Assembly (NCBI GenBank): GCA_009602725.1 | Contig: WELB01000054.1 | Coordinates: 322,267 to 386,266 of the forward strand | Source: Spirogloea muscicola | Taxonomy: Eukaryota; Streptophyta; Zygnematophyceae; Spirogloeales; Spirogloeaceae | Direction of reading: 5' to 3' | DNA: 64,000 bases | Part shown: piece after piece, positions 10,235 to 21,312 of the stretch | Layout of the letters: every line of letters starts with the position of its first letter | Position numbering within the stretch: the first letter of the stretch is position 1 | Notes under the pieces: generated by a model | The model's database searches: none | Told to the model about the DNA's origin: nothing | The model's input: the letters and a program-made list of their open reading frames with translations, nothing else | Made by a program: the position numbers and the translations under genes

Positions 10235-11690
10235 TAGCTTAGTCGTGTGGCCAGCATCGATCGTGTGCAGCGGCCTTGGTCACATCTGCCGTTGTCTGCC
10301 TGCCTGCTGTTTGAAGGTGTGAAGATGCGCGCTGCCTTGCTTGCTCGCTCGCTGTTGCACCAGTCTTTCGATGTCCTATACTGCAGTAAGAATTGTGTGA
10401 GATGCTGCCTGCTGGAGCCTGACTTGATCACTCAGTGTTCCTCAGAAAGCATGGAGTCGCACACATCTAGTGCGCCTCCTAGCCCTCATCGGGAGGTAGA
10501 GCGGTCGGCTGCTGAGGCAGCGGGCTGCTGCAGGGCCAGCCGTGGTTGCTGTGGGGCAAGCCCATGAGGAGCACGCCGAGCTCGGAGCCGCAGGCCAAGA
10601 GGGCCTTTCTGCTGGGGAGGTGCAATATGGCACTCCTCAAGGAGCAGCTAGAGGCAGCTAAGGCTGGCCCGGACCCGTTGCTTTCTGCCTACCTCGAGAG
10701 GTTGCATGAGCAACAGCGTGCCCAACTCGTCCGGCTGCGGAACGGAGAGCGGCATCGTGCAAGAGGTCGATGCCGCGGTGCACTTGATGCGCAAGAGCAG
10801 TGGCAACGCTGCGCAAGGACTTGCCAGCGCGCACGCACCACGGCAGTTTTCCGGTCAGGATGATCGGGGTGGGCTCCTGGCGTGGCTCAGCGAGATGTCC
10901 GAACTGTTCGTTTGGATGGGAACGGACGCGATGGCAACAGTGCCACTCGCTGCGACATATCTCGCGGGGAACCACGTGAGTGATAAGACTCCCTCAAGCA
11001 CTTATCGACGCCTGAGGTGTGAAGACCTGGGAGTACTTCTCCATGGCGAATCCATGCTCTGAGCTTTGGGCTGGCGATGAGTTGAATGCCATCCGCATGA
11101 TCGGCACAGACTTCGAACCATATGTGCGGCGTATCAGGCTGCTTGTCTGGAAGCTGTGCAACGAGATTATGGAGGCGGTGGACCAGTGCCAGCGCTTCAA
11201 GGCTGGGCTACCCGCCAATGTGCGAGCGTGGGTCGCGGTAAACTCCGCTGTCATTCGTGAATTTCTCCAAGATGGTGGAGCACGCCAGGAAGGTGCTCAG
11301 CACGCCGGCCAACGGGCCGGGCAAGCGTCCTCTGCTGGAGGCAGGTGGATAGGCAGAGGCAGAGCGGGGCAAGAAGAGGTTCTACCCTAAGGAGGGGTCG
11401 AACGCTCGTCCTCAAGGCAGCTTCCCGAAGCCGCGAGTAAAAGGTGGTGGCTGCTTTCACTACGGCAAAAAGGGTCATCAGATCAAGGACTGCCAGGTGG
11501 CAGGTCCCTCTTCTTCCAGGCCAGCCGTTCTTAAGAACACCTGTTTGGCGCTCACACACCTGAGAATGTCATGTACATACGTCTGGCTGAATGAGATTGC
11601 TCTGAGAAGCAAGAATAACGCACTCACGCTTTCCCTTAAAGTGGCCCTTGTCCCGGCTCATATGGCGCTGTGGGCGTGAACCCTTCACTC
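10235..11690 (+). mobile_element. Gypsy family A leader and gag (element A2, right part)
   Basis: The leader resumes after pogo and leads into gag at about 10451. Visible parts are the gag N-terminus rich in Ala/Glu (PSPHREVERSAAEAAG), the capsid-like LAATYLAG and FEPYVRRIRLL blocks and a zinc knuckle (CFHYGKKGHQIKDC, about 11456-11497). From about 11560 to 11690 the end of gag appears on the opposite strand, so the copy is rearranged. Fossil with several breaks. No pol follows. Confidence 0.75.
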
Positions 11691-11699
11691 GCGCATCAC

Positions 11700-12265
11700 C
11701 AGCTGTCGGTAAGACTGTCTGCTTGTCAGCACAGAGTCCAGTATGTCAGCAGGGAGGTGAAGGTTGACTATGGGGTCGAGGCCGAGTTTTTGTTTCTCGT
11801 CCTTGATGCTCTGATTGGCGATTCCTGCCATCTCAAATAACAGCCCTGTGCAAGACTGTGTGGCGTCTGCATGTGTGTGTCAGCAGACCCGGCAACAGCT
11901 GCCGTTGAGGGTGCCAGTGGCGACGATGGTTCCTTCCGATTTCACCTCGCCGCCATGGTTGACAGTCATGGCCCTTCCGGACCTCTGCCGACCCCACGTT
12001 GTCGCCACTGCTGGCGGCAACGGTCCCTCCGGACCCTATGGACACAGGCGCTTGCCAGACGCAAGCGCTTGTGTCCCTAGGATTCATTTAAGATGCAGGC
12101 AGAAAAGCTCGTCCACCTGGCATCGTCGCGAGAAGCGTAACCGGCCGCTCTCGCGTGCAGGAATTGTTGCACACGCGCCACACATCCCGCTTCCGCCGCG
12201 CCTCCTTGCCTGCCGTGGCGCACACGTCGTGTAAGCTGGCGAAGGCTTGTCTCTTCTGCTACTAA
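11700..12265. other. Unassigned stretch with a long inverted repeat
   Basis: No domain is recognised. It holds a 16-bp inverted repeat (12040-12055 and 12061-12076; GGACACAGGCGCTTGC against GCAAGCGCTTGTGTCC) with one G:T pair and a 5-nt spacer. The last 150 bases are GC rich without clear homology to the LTR families here. Confidence 0.5.
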
Positions 12266-12962
12266 TGTAGCGCATGCTGTGGATCGCCAAGCCTGGGTTG
12301 CAGGCGGCGCGAGGAAAAGCGGGAGGGCATTAGGATGGGGCTGCAACGGTAAAATGAGCAACGCTTACTGCAGGGGCAAGGGTCCAGGGGTCCGAGGATG
12401 GGTGAAGGACTCACGCCTTTTTCCATCTCGGATTCCCCCTGTATAGCCCAACGGACTGCTAGCCCGGCCATACGGGCCCGGGTGAAAGATTGGCACCCAG
12501 TCTTTCGTTGACGACCCGTCCACGACCTGTCGACGATTATCGCCGGGCTAACACCGAAAATCTACCAATCCATCGGCCACCACCGCCATCCGACGATGCC
12601 CCGTCATTGCCCCGCCAATAGCACTTATTTCTGCTACCCTCGGCTATCATTCTCAACAACAATAACGACCACTACGACGCCGTGAAGGTAGTCTACAGCA
12701 CTGCGGCCTCCCATCGCCGTTCCAGTGCCAGCCCCATGCTGTCTTGCGCGTCACGACTCCGGGTCGTGCCGCTCTCATCTCGTGGTTGAGTGCACGCTGC
12801 CCAGTCGTCAGCCTGGTGGAATGTCCATCTTCAGGCATCGTTAAGCCCTTCTTGCAGCACTGACAGTCATTTTATTGTCAGCCGGATGAGGTGTCTGGTC
12901 TCCAGGCATCTGTCATTACAGTACTGCTGCATTAAAATTCCAGCCATGTGAATATCGTTACA
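12266..12962. mobile_element. LTR family D copy
   Basis: It runs from TGTAGCGCATGCTGTGG to AATATCGTTACA and is homologous along its length to 1-660. The flanks ACTAA and CCAGG do not match, so either the duplication has eroded or one side was rearranged. The right side is a fragment of LTR A. Confidence 0.75.
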
Positions 12963-13032
12963 CCAGGAGCTGGAGCTGCTGCCTGGCGGCAGCACCACAG
13001 GGCAAGTCTTCCGCTGTGTCGGAGTGCGTACC
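12963..13032 (+). mobile_element. LTR family A fragment, sense
   Basis: About 70 bp matching the U5 part of LTR A (CCAGGAGCTGGAGCTGCTGCC, then CTTCCGCTG), cut at 13033 by an antisense LTR A. Confidence 0.6.
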
Positions 13033-13574
13033 TGTAGAAAACCTCGACCTACACACGCAGTCAGGGTGAGCAGTCCTCGCTGCGTTCGAGCATAGGGGGT
13101 TTAGAGGCCAACCCACTACACAAGGAAGCACTAGCGCATAGTGCAGCGGAAGACAGGTCCTGTGGCGCCGCCGTCCGGCGGCGACTCCACCTCCTGGGCG
13201 CAGGCGGGCGCAGCAGGCCCCGCAGCGTAGTGCGGCGGCGGCTGCGGCGGCGAGCAGCGGCAAGGCTGCTCCGAGGCTTCCCGGACTCGAATTGATTGTA
13301 GAGCCTCAGCCCCCAAGGCTCCTTGTGCTTCCCCGTGCCACCCCCCCTCCAGGGGTGTGAGTGGGTCGCCCCAAGGCTCGCCTTGCGGCGGGCCCAAGAT
13401 CCTCCGTTTGAAAGGGCGAATCATCGAGGGGTATTTCGAATGGCGGGACCCACCTCCGGGCAGGTCCTTGCGCGGCAAGCCAGCCCGCCACCTGGCGGGC
13501 CTACTTGTTCCAAATAGTCGGTCCTGTAATGTCAATAGAGCCATGTGGCTTAACCAGACGGCTGGTTCATTACA
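13033..13574 (-). mobile_element. 3' LTR, family A, of an antisense gypsy element (A4)
   Basis: On the plus strand it begins TGTAGAAAACC and ends GGTTCATTACA. The adjoining TACCTCCCCACTCTGG is the complement of a polypurine tract (AGTGGGGAGGTA), which marks it as the 3' LTR of the element running leftward from 15240. Length 542 bp. Confidence 0.85.
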
Positions 13575-15240
13575 TACCTCCCCACTCTGGTGTTCGCGTC
13601 CTCGGGAACCACGAGAGAACAGTCGACAGGCTTGTCCCTGTGAGACAAGATCTCTTCCACCTCAAATTCAAGATCATCCTCGACCAGTAGTGGAGGTGAG
13701 GGCGGTTTGACACGACCATCCGAAAGGAAGGCTCTCAGCTGAGACACATGGAAGACATTATGGACCTTCCAATGCACCGGTGTCTTCAGCTCGTAGGACA
13801 CCTTGCCCACAAGGCGTACTACTGCAAATGGTCCAACCCACTTGGGCAGCAACTTGCGCGTATCCACAGCCCGCAAGGATAAGTGCTTCGTGCTAAGCAG
13901 CACTTGCGCACCAACATCGAAGGACACGTCCTTCCGATGTTTGTCAGCATAAGCCTTCTGGCGACTCTGAGCAATTTCCAAGAATTTCCGAGCTCTTCGC
14001 TGAGCCTCCAAGAGGGTCCCATCCCAGTAAAGGCTACCGCGGCGGGAACCCGTTCCGGCCTCCCCACTGAAGTGGAACCCGGGAATGCTGACCATAATTG
14101 AGGAAGAGTGGAGTCTCCTTTGTGGACGCATGATAGGCATTGTTCACAGCATATTCAGCTGGAGCCAAATACTCATCCCAGTCAGTCTGGCTGGGGTTGA
14201 CAAAGTGCCTCAACATGTCCTCAAGAACTCGATCATTCGCTCAATTTGGCCATCACTTTGTGGATGAAAGGCGGTGGACATGGCCTTTTCGTGCCAAGAA
14301 TCTTGCAAACTTCTTTCCAGAAGTGACCTGTAAAGCGAGGATCGCGGTTCGAGACCAACCTCACAGGTACTCCATGCAGCTTCCACACCGTATCCACAAA
14401 GATGCCAGCGAAATCCTTCACCGAAACTCGCGTAATTGTGGGAGCAAAATGCACCATATTACTCAAGCGATCCACAAAGACGACAATGGCATCATAGCCA
14501 TTCCGCGTCTTAGGCAATTGTGTGATGAAATTCACACTGACATCAGACCAGTTCCGCTCCAGACTCTGCACGGGCTGAAGTAAGCCGGCAGGCTTGCCAG
14601 AGATTGCCTTACTACGCTGGCATGTGGCACAACTGACTACAAAAGCGCGCACCTGGGCTGAAAAGCCCTTCCACTAAAAGAGGCGTCGCACAGCCTTTTG
14701 GGTTTTGCTCACTCCCAGATGACCACTGTAAGGCGTATCATGCAGCTCCTGCATTATGTCAGTGCGCAAGGCATTGCAGTCCGGGACCACAATAGCGTCG
14801 CCTTGCCACCAGAAACCTTTGTCATCAGTGAGGGTGCTCACGTTGGCGGCCTCAGCAAACCACCGGTAGGTGCAATGCCCTTGACGGATACGGACATAGA
14901 GCTCCGAGAGGTCTTCCGTGGGTAGCTGAGAAGCTTGACGAGTCGAACGCAGTCCTGCAATCCGCACTCCAGAAGCATATGCAAGGTGGCCACCGCATCA
15001 GCGCCGCGAATGTGGCGACTAACAGAGTCTGCAACATGCCCGAGGTATGTCAGCTCTGGCTGGTCAAATCCGCACTTGGACCGCTTGGCATACAAGCGAT
15101 TGTCACGCAGCAACTGCAGCACTTAGCGCAGGTGCTTCACGTGACCCTCAGGTGTTTCGCTGAACACGAGGATATCGTCCAAGTAAACCAGCACAAAATG
15201 GTAGAGCAGGGGGCCAAAGACCATCGACATTACCGCCTGG
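13575..15240 (-). mobile_element. Gypsy family A pol fragment (RT end, RNase H scrap, integrase)
   Basis: Read leftward on the minus strand: the end of RT with YLDDILVF (about 15190), the tail of RT and pre-integrase region with [11 protein letters not shown] (about 14890) and GHLGVSKTQKAVRRL, an HHCC-like region (CATCQRSKAISGKPAG), the integrase core (NGYDAIVVFVDRLSNMVHF; DRDPRF-type block at about 14330), and the C-terminal FHVSQLRAF block at about 13740. The 5' half (gag, protease, RT start) is absent: at about 15241 the sequence switches to plus-strand gag of another copy. Fossil with several breaks. Confidence 0.85.
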
Positions 15241-15731
15241 CCTCTGGCCACGGCGACCGGAGAGGGTTGCAGCCATGGCTTGATGAAATGGATGAGTGGT
15301 TCATATGTTCGCTCACGGAGGCGGAGGCACGCGTGCGCCTCGCTTCTACCTATCTCACAGGGGAGCCCAGGGAGTGGTGGAATATCCTCAAGAAGGGCTC
15401 GACGCCTGCGGAGTAAAATGGCTGGGATTTCTTCTGCAGCTCGCTCTTGCCCACCTATGGTGAACCCCACGAGGAGCTGCGTGCCCGCGACGAGCTTGAC
15501 GCTCTCCGCATGGAGGGCGAAGAGACCGAGGCCTTTGAGGCCTATCTGCGGAGCTTCCGGCTACTGCTATCCAAGCTACGCACCGAGCCCATGAGGCCTA
15601 TTGAGCAATGCCAACGGTTCAAGGCTGGACTGCCTCACCTTTATCGCACTTGGGTCGCGGTGGATTCCGCGACGGCAAAACAGCTCACGGACTTCACCAC
15701 AATGGTGGAGCACGACTGCAAGGTGCCAAAA

Positions 15732-16272
15732 TGTAGAGAACCTCGCCCTACACACGCAGTCAGGTTGAGCAGTCCTCGTTGCGTTCGAGCATAGGGCGTT
15801 GAAAGGCCAACCCAATACACAAGGAAGCACTAGCGCATAGCGCAGCGGAAGACAGGCCCTGTGGCGCCGCCGTCCGGCGGCGACTCCACCTCCTGGGCGC
15901 AGGCCGGCGCAGCAGGCCCCGCAGCGTAGTGCGGCGGCAGCTGCGGCGGCGAGCAAAGGCAAGGCTGCTCCGAGGCTTCCCGGGCTCGAACTGATTGTAT
16001 AGCCTCAGCCCCCAAGGCTCCTTGTGCTTCCCCGTGCCACCCCCCCTCCAGGGGTGTGAGCGGGTCGCCCTAAGGCCCGCCTTGCGGCAGCCCAAGATTC
16101 TCCGTTTGAACGGGCGAATTATCGAGGGGTATTTCGAATGGCGGGAACCACCTCCGGGCGGGTCCTTGCGCGGCAAGCCAGCCCGCCACCTGGTTGGCCC
16201 ACTTGTCCCAAATAGTCGGTCTTGTAATGCCAACAGAGCCATGTGGCTTAACCAGACGGCTGGTTCATTATA
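15732..16272 (-). mobile_element. Solo LTR, family A, antisense
   Basis: It begins TGTAGAGAACCTCGCCC and ends GGTTCATTATA. GTGCC follows on the right. On the left GTGCC is present but separated from the LTR by AAAA, so the duplication is probable rather than exact. It lies in gag/protease of A5. Confidence 0.75.
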
Positions 16273-16687
16273 GTGCCCGTGGCGGGTGGTTGTCCCTGAT
16301 TCCCCAACGCACTCAATCCCAATAAGGACCATTCGATTCTAACTTGCCTGTTAGCGACCGAGCGCTACATGTGAGCTGTTTGATCTTGCTGGCATAGCTT
16401 GCCCGCCATCCAATGTACCGGTGGTCGCTTTATTGTTACTTTGTTGCAAGGTCTGGAGGCCGGAGGGCCTCTGCTTGTATGGGTTGCCAAAACGACTTGC
16501 AAATTGGCTGCAAACATTTATCTGAGCTGGCCTGCGCGCCGCCGGCCTGAAGACATTGTGTTCTTCATCGTGCTACATAGGCGCGGCGTGATGGATCAAG
16601 CTCCGCTCGGGATGTCGTTGTTGTGCTCGCACGAGGCGGGACACAGGCTCCTGAGGCGTAGTGTTGATGCCATCAAGCTTAGGTTAG

Positions 16688-16724
16688 ACATATACCCTAC
16701 ATCTGGCAGATGTAGGGTATATGT
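16688..16724. repeat. Perfect 17-bp inverted repeat with 3-nt loop
   Basis: Arms ACATATACCCTACATCT (16688-16704) and AGATGTAGGGTATATGT (16708-16724) match exactly around GGC. The homologous place in A1 (about 36440-36475) has no such palindrome, so it arose after the copies split. Confidence 0.9.
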
Positions 16725-17040
16725 TGCTTGTACATCAGTTCTTGGTAGCATGAACGTGGAGTACACACGACATTTTTTGAGGGGCTGATTGCTGATGCAC
16801 CGGCCAAGATCCTTATAGACTCAGGGGCCTCCGTGTCCTTTGTCAACAAGGCTTTGGTGTGTTCTACTGCCTTGAATTTGCAAGCAGATGGTCAGCCTAA
16901 AGTGATCTTCGGCGATCGCCAGCCGATGTGCAAAGCCTAGGCAAGGTTCCCATTCGCATTCAGCAATATAAGGCCGTGGTGCTTATTACGCCATTGTGCT
17001 GGCTGCTGCATTTGATGTGATATTGGGTAATCATTGGCGT

Positions 17041-17577
17041 TTTTGAATAAAAAGCCCCTACACACGCAATTAGGGTGAGTCGTCCTTGTTATGTTCGGCT
17101 GTAGGGGTCTAGGAGCAAACCCACTACATAGTGAAGCACTAGCGTGTAGGCGCAGCGGAAGACAGGCCCTGCGGCGCCGCCGTCCGGCGGCGACTCCTGG
17201 CTGCGAGCCGGCGGTTGGCCCCCAAGGGGCGCAGCCTCGGACTCCCCGCAGCAAGTCCCGCAGCAGGCTGCGGCGGCGGCTGCTGCCGTCCATGGCGATA
17301 TACCCACTCAAAACGAATGCTGCCATACATTCAGCCCATCGAACCCTTCTAACTTGACGCCTAGTCAAATGCTGCTGTGTGTGAAAGTACGTCACCGCGC
17401 AATGCAATGATCCGTGACAATTGTAAACTCCACACCTTCCAGTTAGCAGCGCCAGACACGTAAGGTGTGCACCACAGCCAGCAAGTCCTGCTCGCCCGTA
17501 GTGTAAATTTGCTCTGCAGGGGTCAGCAGGCGACTCTCAAAAGCTAGCGGGTGACCCTCTTGCAAGAGCACGGCACC
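17041..17577 (-). mobile_element. Antisense scraps: LTR A end and RNase H
   Basis: 17041-17300 matches the R/U5 part of antisense LTR A in the variant form also found at 38670. 17330-17577 matches the RNase H region of the gypsy element at 40.6-40.8 kb in the same orientation (shared CTCTTGCAAGAG and GCGACTCTCAAA). Both are short fossils. Confidence 0.6.
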
Positions 17578-19325
17578 AACGCCGGTTACTTACAGAGAGC
17601 CGGCGGGGCCTGCAGCGAGGAGCTGCGGCAACGGGCTGGGCAGCAGGCGGCAGCAGCAGAGCTGTGACGGCGGCGGCGGCAGCAGGCAGCAGCGGGGCTG
17701 GCTAGGCAGCAACAGAGCTGTGTCTCTCTTGGCGTTGGTCGGACTGAGGAGTCTGGCCAAGGCCTACGACTTATGACGATTCTCCTGCCACCCCTCCCCA
17801 GAGGGTGTGACGAGGGTCGCCCCCAGGGCCCTCACCCGGAGGGGCGGGCCTGACAAGGGGACACGATGAATGCAAGAGGCTGGCGCACAGGGCCAGAAGC
17901 CTGTAGCACGAGTTCAAGGGACTAGCGCCAAGGGGCCAACGCGCGCGTCCAAGCGACTGGCGCGCAGAACAGGGACTAGCGCCAAGGAGGTGGCGCGCCA
18001 GGCCAAGAGCCTGGCTCACGGGGCCAAAGGACTGAGGCCATGAGGACTCAGGACCGAGGCCATGCGGCCATGAGGCCAAGAGAGCTGGCCAACCGGCCAG
18101 CCCGCAGGGCGCTGGCCTTAGGGAGAGCTGCCCACCCGGCCAGCTCGCAGGGCGCTGACCTGAGGGAGAGCTGGCCCACCCGGCCAGCCTCCAGGTTGCT
18201 TGTGATGACCCTGACCCTCAAGAGCATAGTCAGGGGTCAGTATGTCCTTATTGGTTTCGGTCGCTGGGGTTTAGAGACAAACTCCCAGCACAGCGAAGCA
18301 CCACGTGTTTTACAAAGCGGAAGTCTTGCCCTGAGGCGCTGCCGACAGGCAGCAGCTTACCTCTCAGGTACGGGACAGCGACTGTCCTCAAAGGAGCAGT
18401 CACAGTCTTACTCACAGAGAGCCGATGAAGATCCGCGACGACGGGATGCGGCGATGGGCTGCGGCAGCAGGTAGCAGCAGGCTGCGTCGGCGGGCTGCGG
18501 CAGCAGGCGGCAGCAGTGCTGCGCCTCTCTCTCGCGGGCTTCACTGATGTTGACCGGGTGACCCGAGTCTGCTCTCAGCCCTACTTGTAGTGCTTCATGT
18601 GCCACCCTCCCCAGGGGTCTCTGGGAGGCTCGTCTCAGGGCCCACCTTCGGAAAGGCGGGCCCGACAAGGGAATCTAGTGCGAGCGCAGGCCACGCGGCT
18701 CCCTTCCGGAAGCGGCGGCCGTCCTGCGGCGCCGCCGAGCAGCGCCATGCGGCGCCGCCTCGCGGCGGCGCCCTGCGGCGCCGGCTTGCTGCGCCGCCAG
18801 TGGGTAACGAATGTGACGTGGCGTCACGGGGCGCGCCACACGTGTCACATACACGTCATTGAGAGCTTGGCGGCAGATGTAGGAATATGCCGAGGAGCTC
18901 CGCTCTGGAAGTCCAGGAGTCGCCGCCTCTGCTGGAGGTGGCGCGCCTGCACGTTATATCGTCAGCAGGCGCGTCACACCGCGCGACACCTCCAGCGGTT
19001 CTCTCGCGCGTCGCACGCGCGTTGCACGCGTCAGTCACGTGCGCGTCAGTAGTTACTCGGTCTCGCTTAACTCGGAGATAAGCGTCCTGTAACGGCGGGG
19101 ACATTACAGCGCTGGCCTGTGGGAGAGCTGGCCCACCCGGCCAGCCCGCAGGGCGTGGGCCCGAGGCGTGCACACGTGGTACCGTGCCCGGGACCTCGAT
19201 TCGTACATCTCTACACGTGATGTAGCAAATTTACCTGCACCGTTTGGAACTCCGAGACGGTAACAACGATACGATCATGTAAGGTTACCGTCCCCGTTGG
19301 CACGCCCAGACGGGGGAACGTTACA
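17578..19325 (-). mobile_element. LTR family B, antisense, holding a solo LTR C
   Basis: Its left edge lies inside the LTR, so the U5 end is missing. The U3 end finishes with GGGGGAACGTTACA at 19325. It is interrupted at 18201-19108 by LTR C. Its U3 repeat region (17870-18200) is made of GACTGGCGC and CCGGCCAGC units. Confidence 0.75.
18201..19108 (-). mobile_element. Solo LTR, family C
   Basis: It runs from TGTGATGACCCTGACCC to GGGGACATTACA. Flanks TTGCT and GCGCT share the last three bases, an eroded duplication. It contains the hairpin pair found in families A and B, here GCTGCC-GACA-GGCAGC (about 18340) and a GCTGGG/CCCAGC stem (about 18263-18293). The copy at 45081-45992 has the same orientation and a perfect duplication. 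Confidence 0.8.
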
Positions 19326-20982
19326 AGGCCTCTATTTGTGTGGATTGCCCACAATGACTTGCAAAGGGGCTGCAGATGTCTATCTGAGCTGGCCTGCGTG
19401 CCGTCGGCCTGAAGAGATTCTGTTCGTCGTTGTGCCACAGAAGCGGGGCGTGATTGATCGAGGTCCGCTGGGGATGTCGCTGTTGTGCTCGCACGAGGCG
19501 AGACACAGGCTACTTTGGTGTGTTCCACTGGCTTGAATTTGCAAGCAGATGGGTTGCCTAGTGTGACATTGGCCGATGGGCACCCAACCGATATGCTGGG
19601 TCTGTGCAAGGTTCCCATTCGCATCCAGCGATACAAAGCCGAGGTGCCTTGTTATGCCATTGCGTTGACTGCTGCATTTGATGTGATATTGGGAGATGAC
19701 TGGCATTGTGCCACATCTGCATGCCTTGATTTTGAACGCCAAACTTGCACTGTACAACGAGGCGCGCGGCGCTTTGTCCTATGCAAGCAGCTTCCCTGTG
19801 CACCGCCGCTGGCGGCAGGGCTTCCATTCTGCTGTCCGCCATGCAGATGAAGCGATTGGTTCACAAAAACACTGTGCAGACGGCATTCTTGTGATGGTGG
19901 CGTTGAGTGACAAGTCTGAGCCTGACTTGTGTGAGAATGCTGCGGATTCACATGGCGGGGTCCTTGATAAGTTGCTGGAAGAATTTGCGGATGTGTTTCC
20001 CAACTCTCTTCCGGACGGTCTACCTCCTCACCTAGGTGTGGCTTATACAATTTCATTGGAGCCAAGCGCTAATCCGCCTTACCGTCCATTCCCCGGCTGA
20101 GCCCTCTCGAATTTCGAGAAATGCAATCCCAGGTCGAGGATCTGCTGGGCAAGGGTACATAGAGCCATCTCAGTCGCCGTACGGAGCACCCATCCTCGTT
20201 GTCAGAAAGAAGGATGGCTTTCTACGGATGTGCATTGACTATCGGGCTTTGAATAAGCTTATCATCAAGAAGCGATACCCATTGCCTCGGAAAGATGATC
20301 TGTTCGATTGGCTTGCAGGGGCTACTGTGTTTAGCTCCCTGGACCTGGCAAGTGGTTATCACCAAATTCGAATCACGCCTGCGGATGTTGCAAAATCGGC
20401 ACTGCGTACGCCGCTTGGACATTTGCAGTTCAAGGTGCTGAGCTATGGTTTTACCAATGCACCGCTTACGTTCCAAGCGGTGATGTCGAGGTCCTTTGGC
20501 CCCCTGCTCTACCATTTTGTGCTGGTTTACTTGGACGACATACTGGTGTTCAGCAAAACGCCTGAGGATCACGTGAGGCACCTGCGCCGAGTGCTGCAGT
20601 TGCTCCGTGAGAATCAATTGTATGCCAAGAGGTCCAAGTGCGCATTTGACTAGCCAGAGCTGACATACCTCGGGCATGTCGTGGGCAAAGACGGCATACG
20701 TGTTGACCCAAGAAGACTTCGGTCGTACGGGATTGGCTTGTGCCACGGACTTGTACCTCTATTGCGCTCCTTTCTGGAATTCGCAAATTACTTCCGTAAG
20801 TTCCTACAAGGCTACGGGAACTTAGCACTTCCTCTTACGAAGCTGACTCGTAAGGACGTACCTTGGGATTGGTTTTCCGAATTCCAGAGGCCATTTGAGG
20901 GAATACAGCAGGCAATGACATCTTCGAATGTGCTGGCCTTTTGTTAAGGCGTGCCATATGAGCTCATCTGCGATGCCTCTTT
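19326..20982 (+). mobile_element. Gypsy family A protease-RT fragment
   Basis: Plus-strand pol. The protease end has FDVILGDDWHCAT (about 19680), the RT entry has [19 protein letters not shown] (about 20160) and CIDYRALNKL, and the RT core has SSLDLASGYHQIRI and YLDDILVFSKTPEDH (about 20535), with KFLQGYGNLALPLTKLTRKD (about 20800) towards RNase H. It is cut off by an LTR B fragment at 20983 and starts abruptly after LTR B at 19325. This is the best-kept RT in the window, but the frame is broken in places. Fossil. Confidence 0.88.
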
Positions 20983-21155
20983 CTGTTGGTAGAGTCACCG
21001 CCCTAGGGCGGTGCCTCAGGGTAAGACTTCCGCTGATCTCTGTGCGCGTATGTGCGTTGGCGTTCTCTTGTATGAGGGTTGTACCCAGAATACCCTATGA
21101 CCAAACCCAAACAGGACATTTGGACCCTAACTGTCATAAGGACAGGGATGTTACA
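20983..21155 (+). mobile_element. LTR family B, 3' fragment, sense
   Basis: It starts inside R/U5 with the perfect palindrome CACCGCCCTAGGGCGGTG (about 20998-21015) and ends GGACAGGGATGTTACA at 21155. 21156-21312 after it is an antisense scrap of the family-A gag end (complement of GCAAGCGTGAGTGCCTGACC). Confidence 0.7.
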
Positions 21156-21312
21156 GGCCCTCCGGCCTCCAGACCTTGCAACAAAGCAGTAATGGAGCGC
21201 ACTACCGGTACTTTGGTTGACGGACAAGCAATGCCAGCAAGATCAAACAGCTCAAGTGCATCTGGCCGAATGAGATGGCTCCCAGAGGCAAGGGTCAGGC
21301 ACTCACGCTTGC

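Larger units (their letters stand above)
15241..17040 (+). mobile_element. Gypsy family A gag-protease fragment (A5) with a solo LTR inside
   Basis: 15241-15731 is capsid-like gag (GEPREWWNILKKG, RDELDALRM, FEAYLRSFRLLLSK). A solo LTR A occupies 15732-16272. 16273-17040 carries the gag-protease junction (LSWPARRRPEDI at about 16530) and a protease-like IDSGASVSFVNK at about 16817. The join with the antisense pol on the left implies inversion or fusion of two copies. Fossil. Confidence 0.75.
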
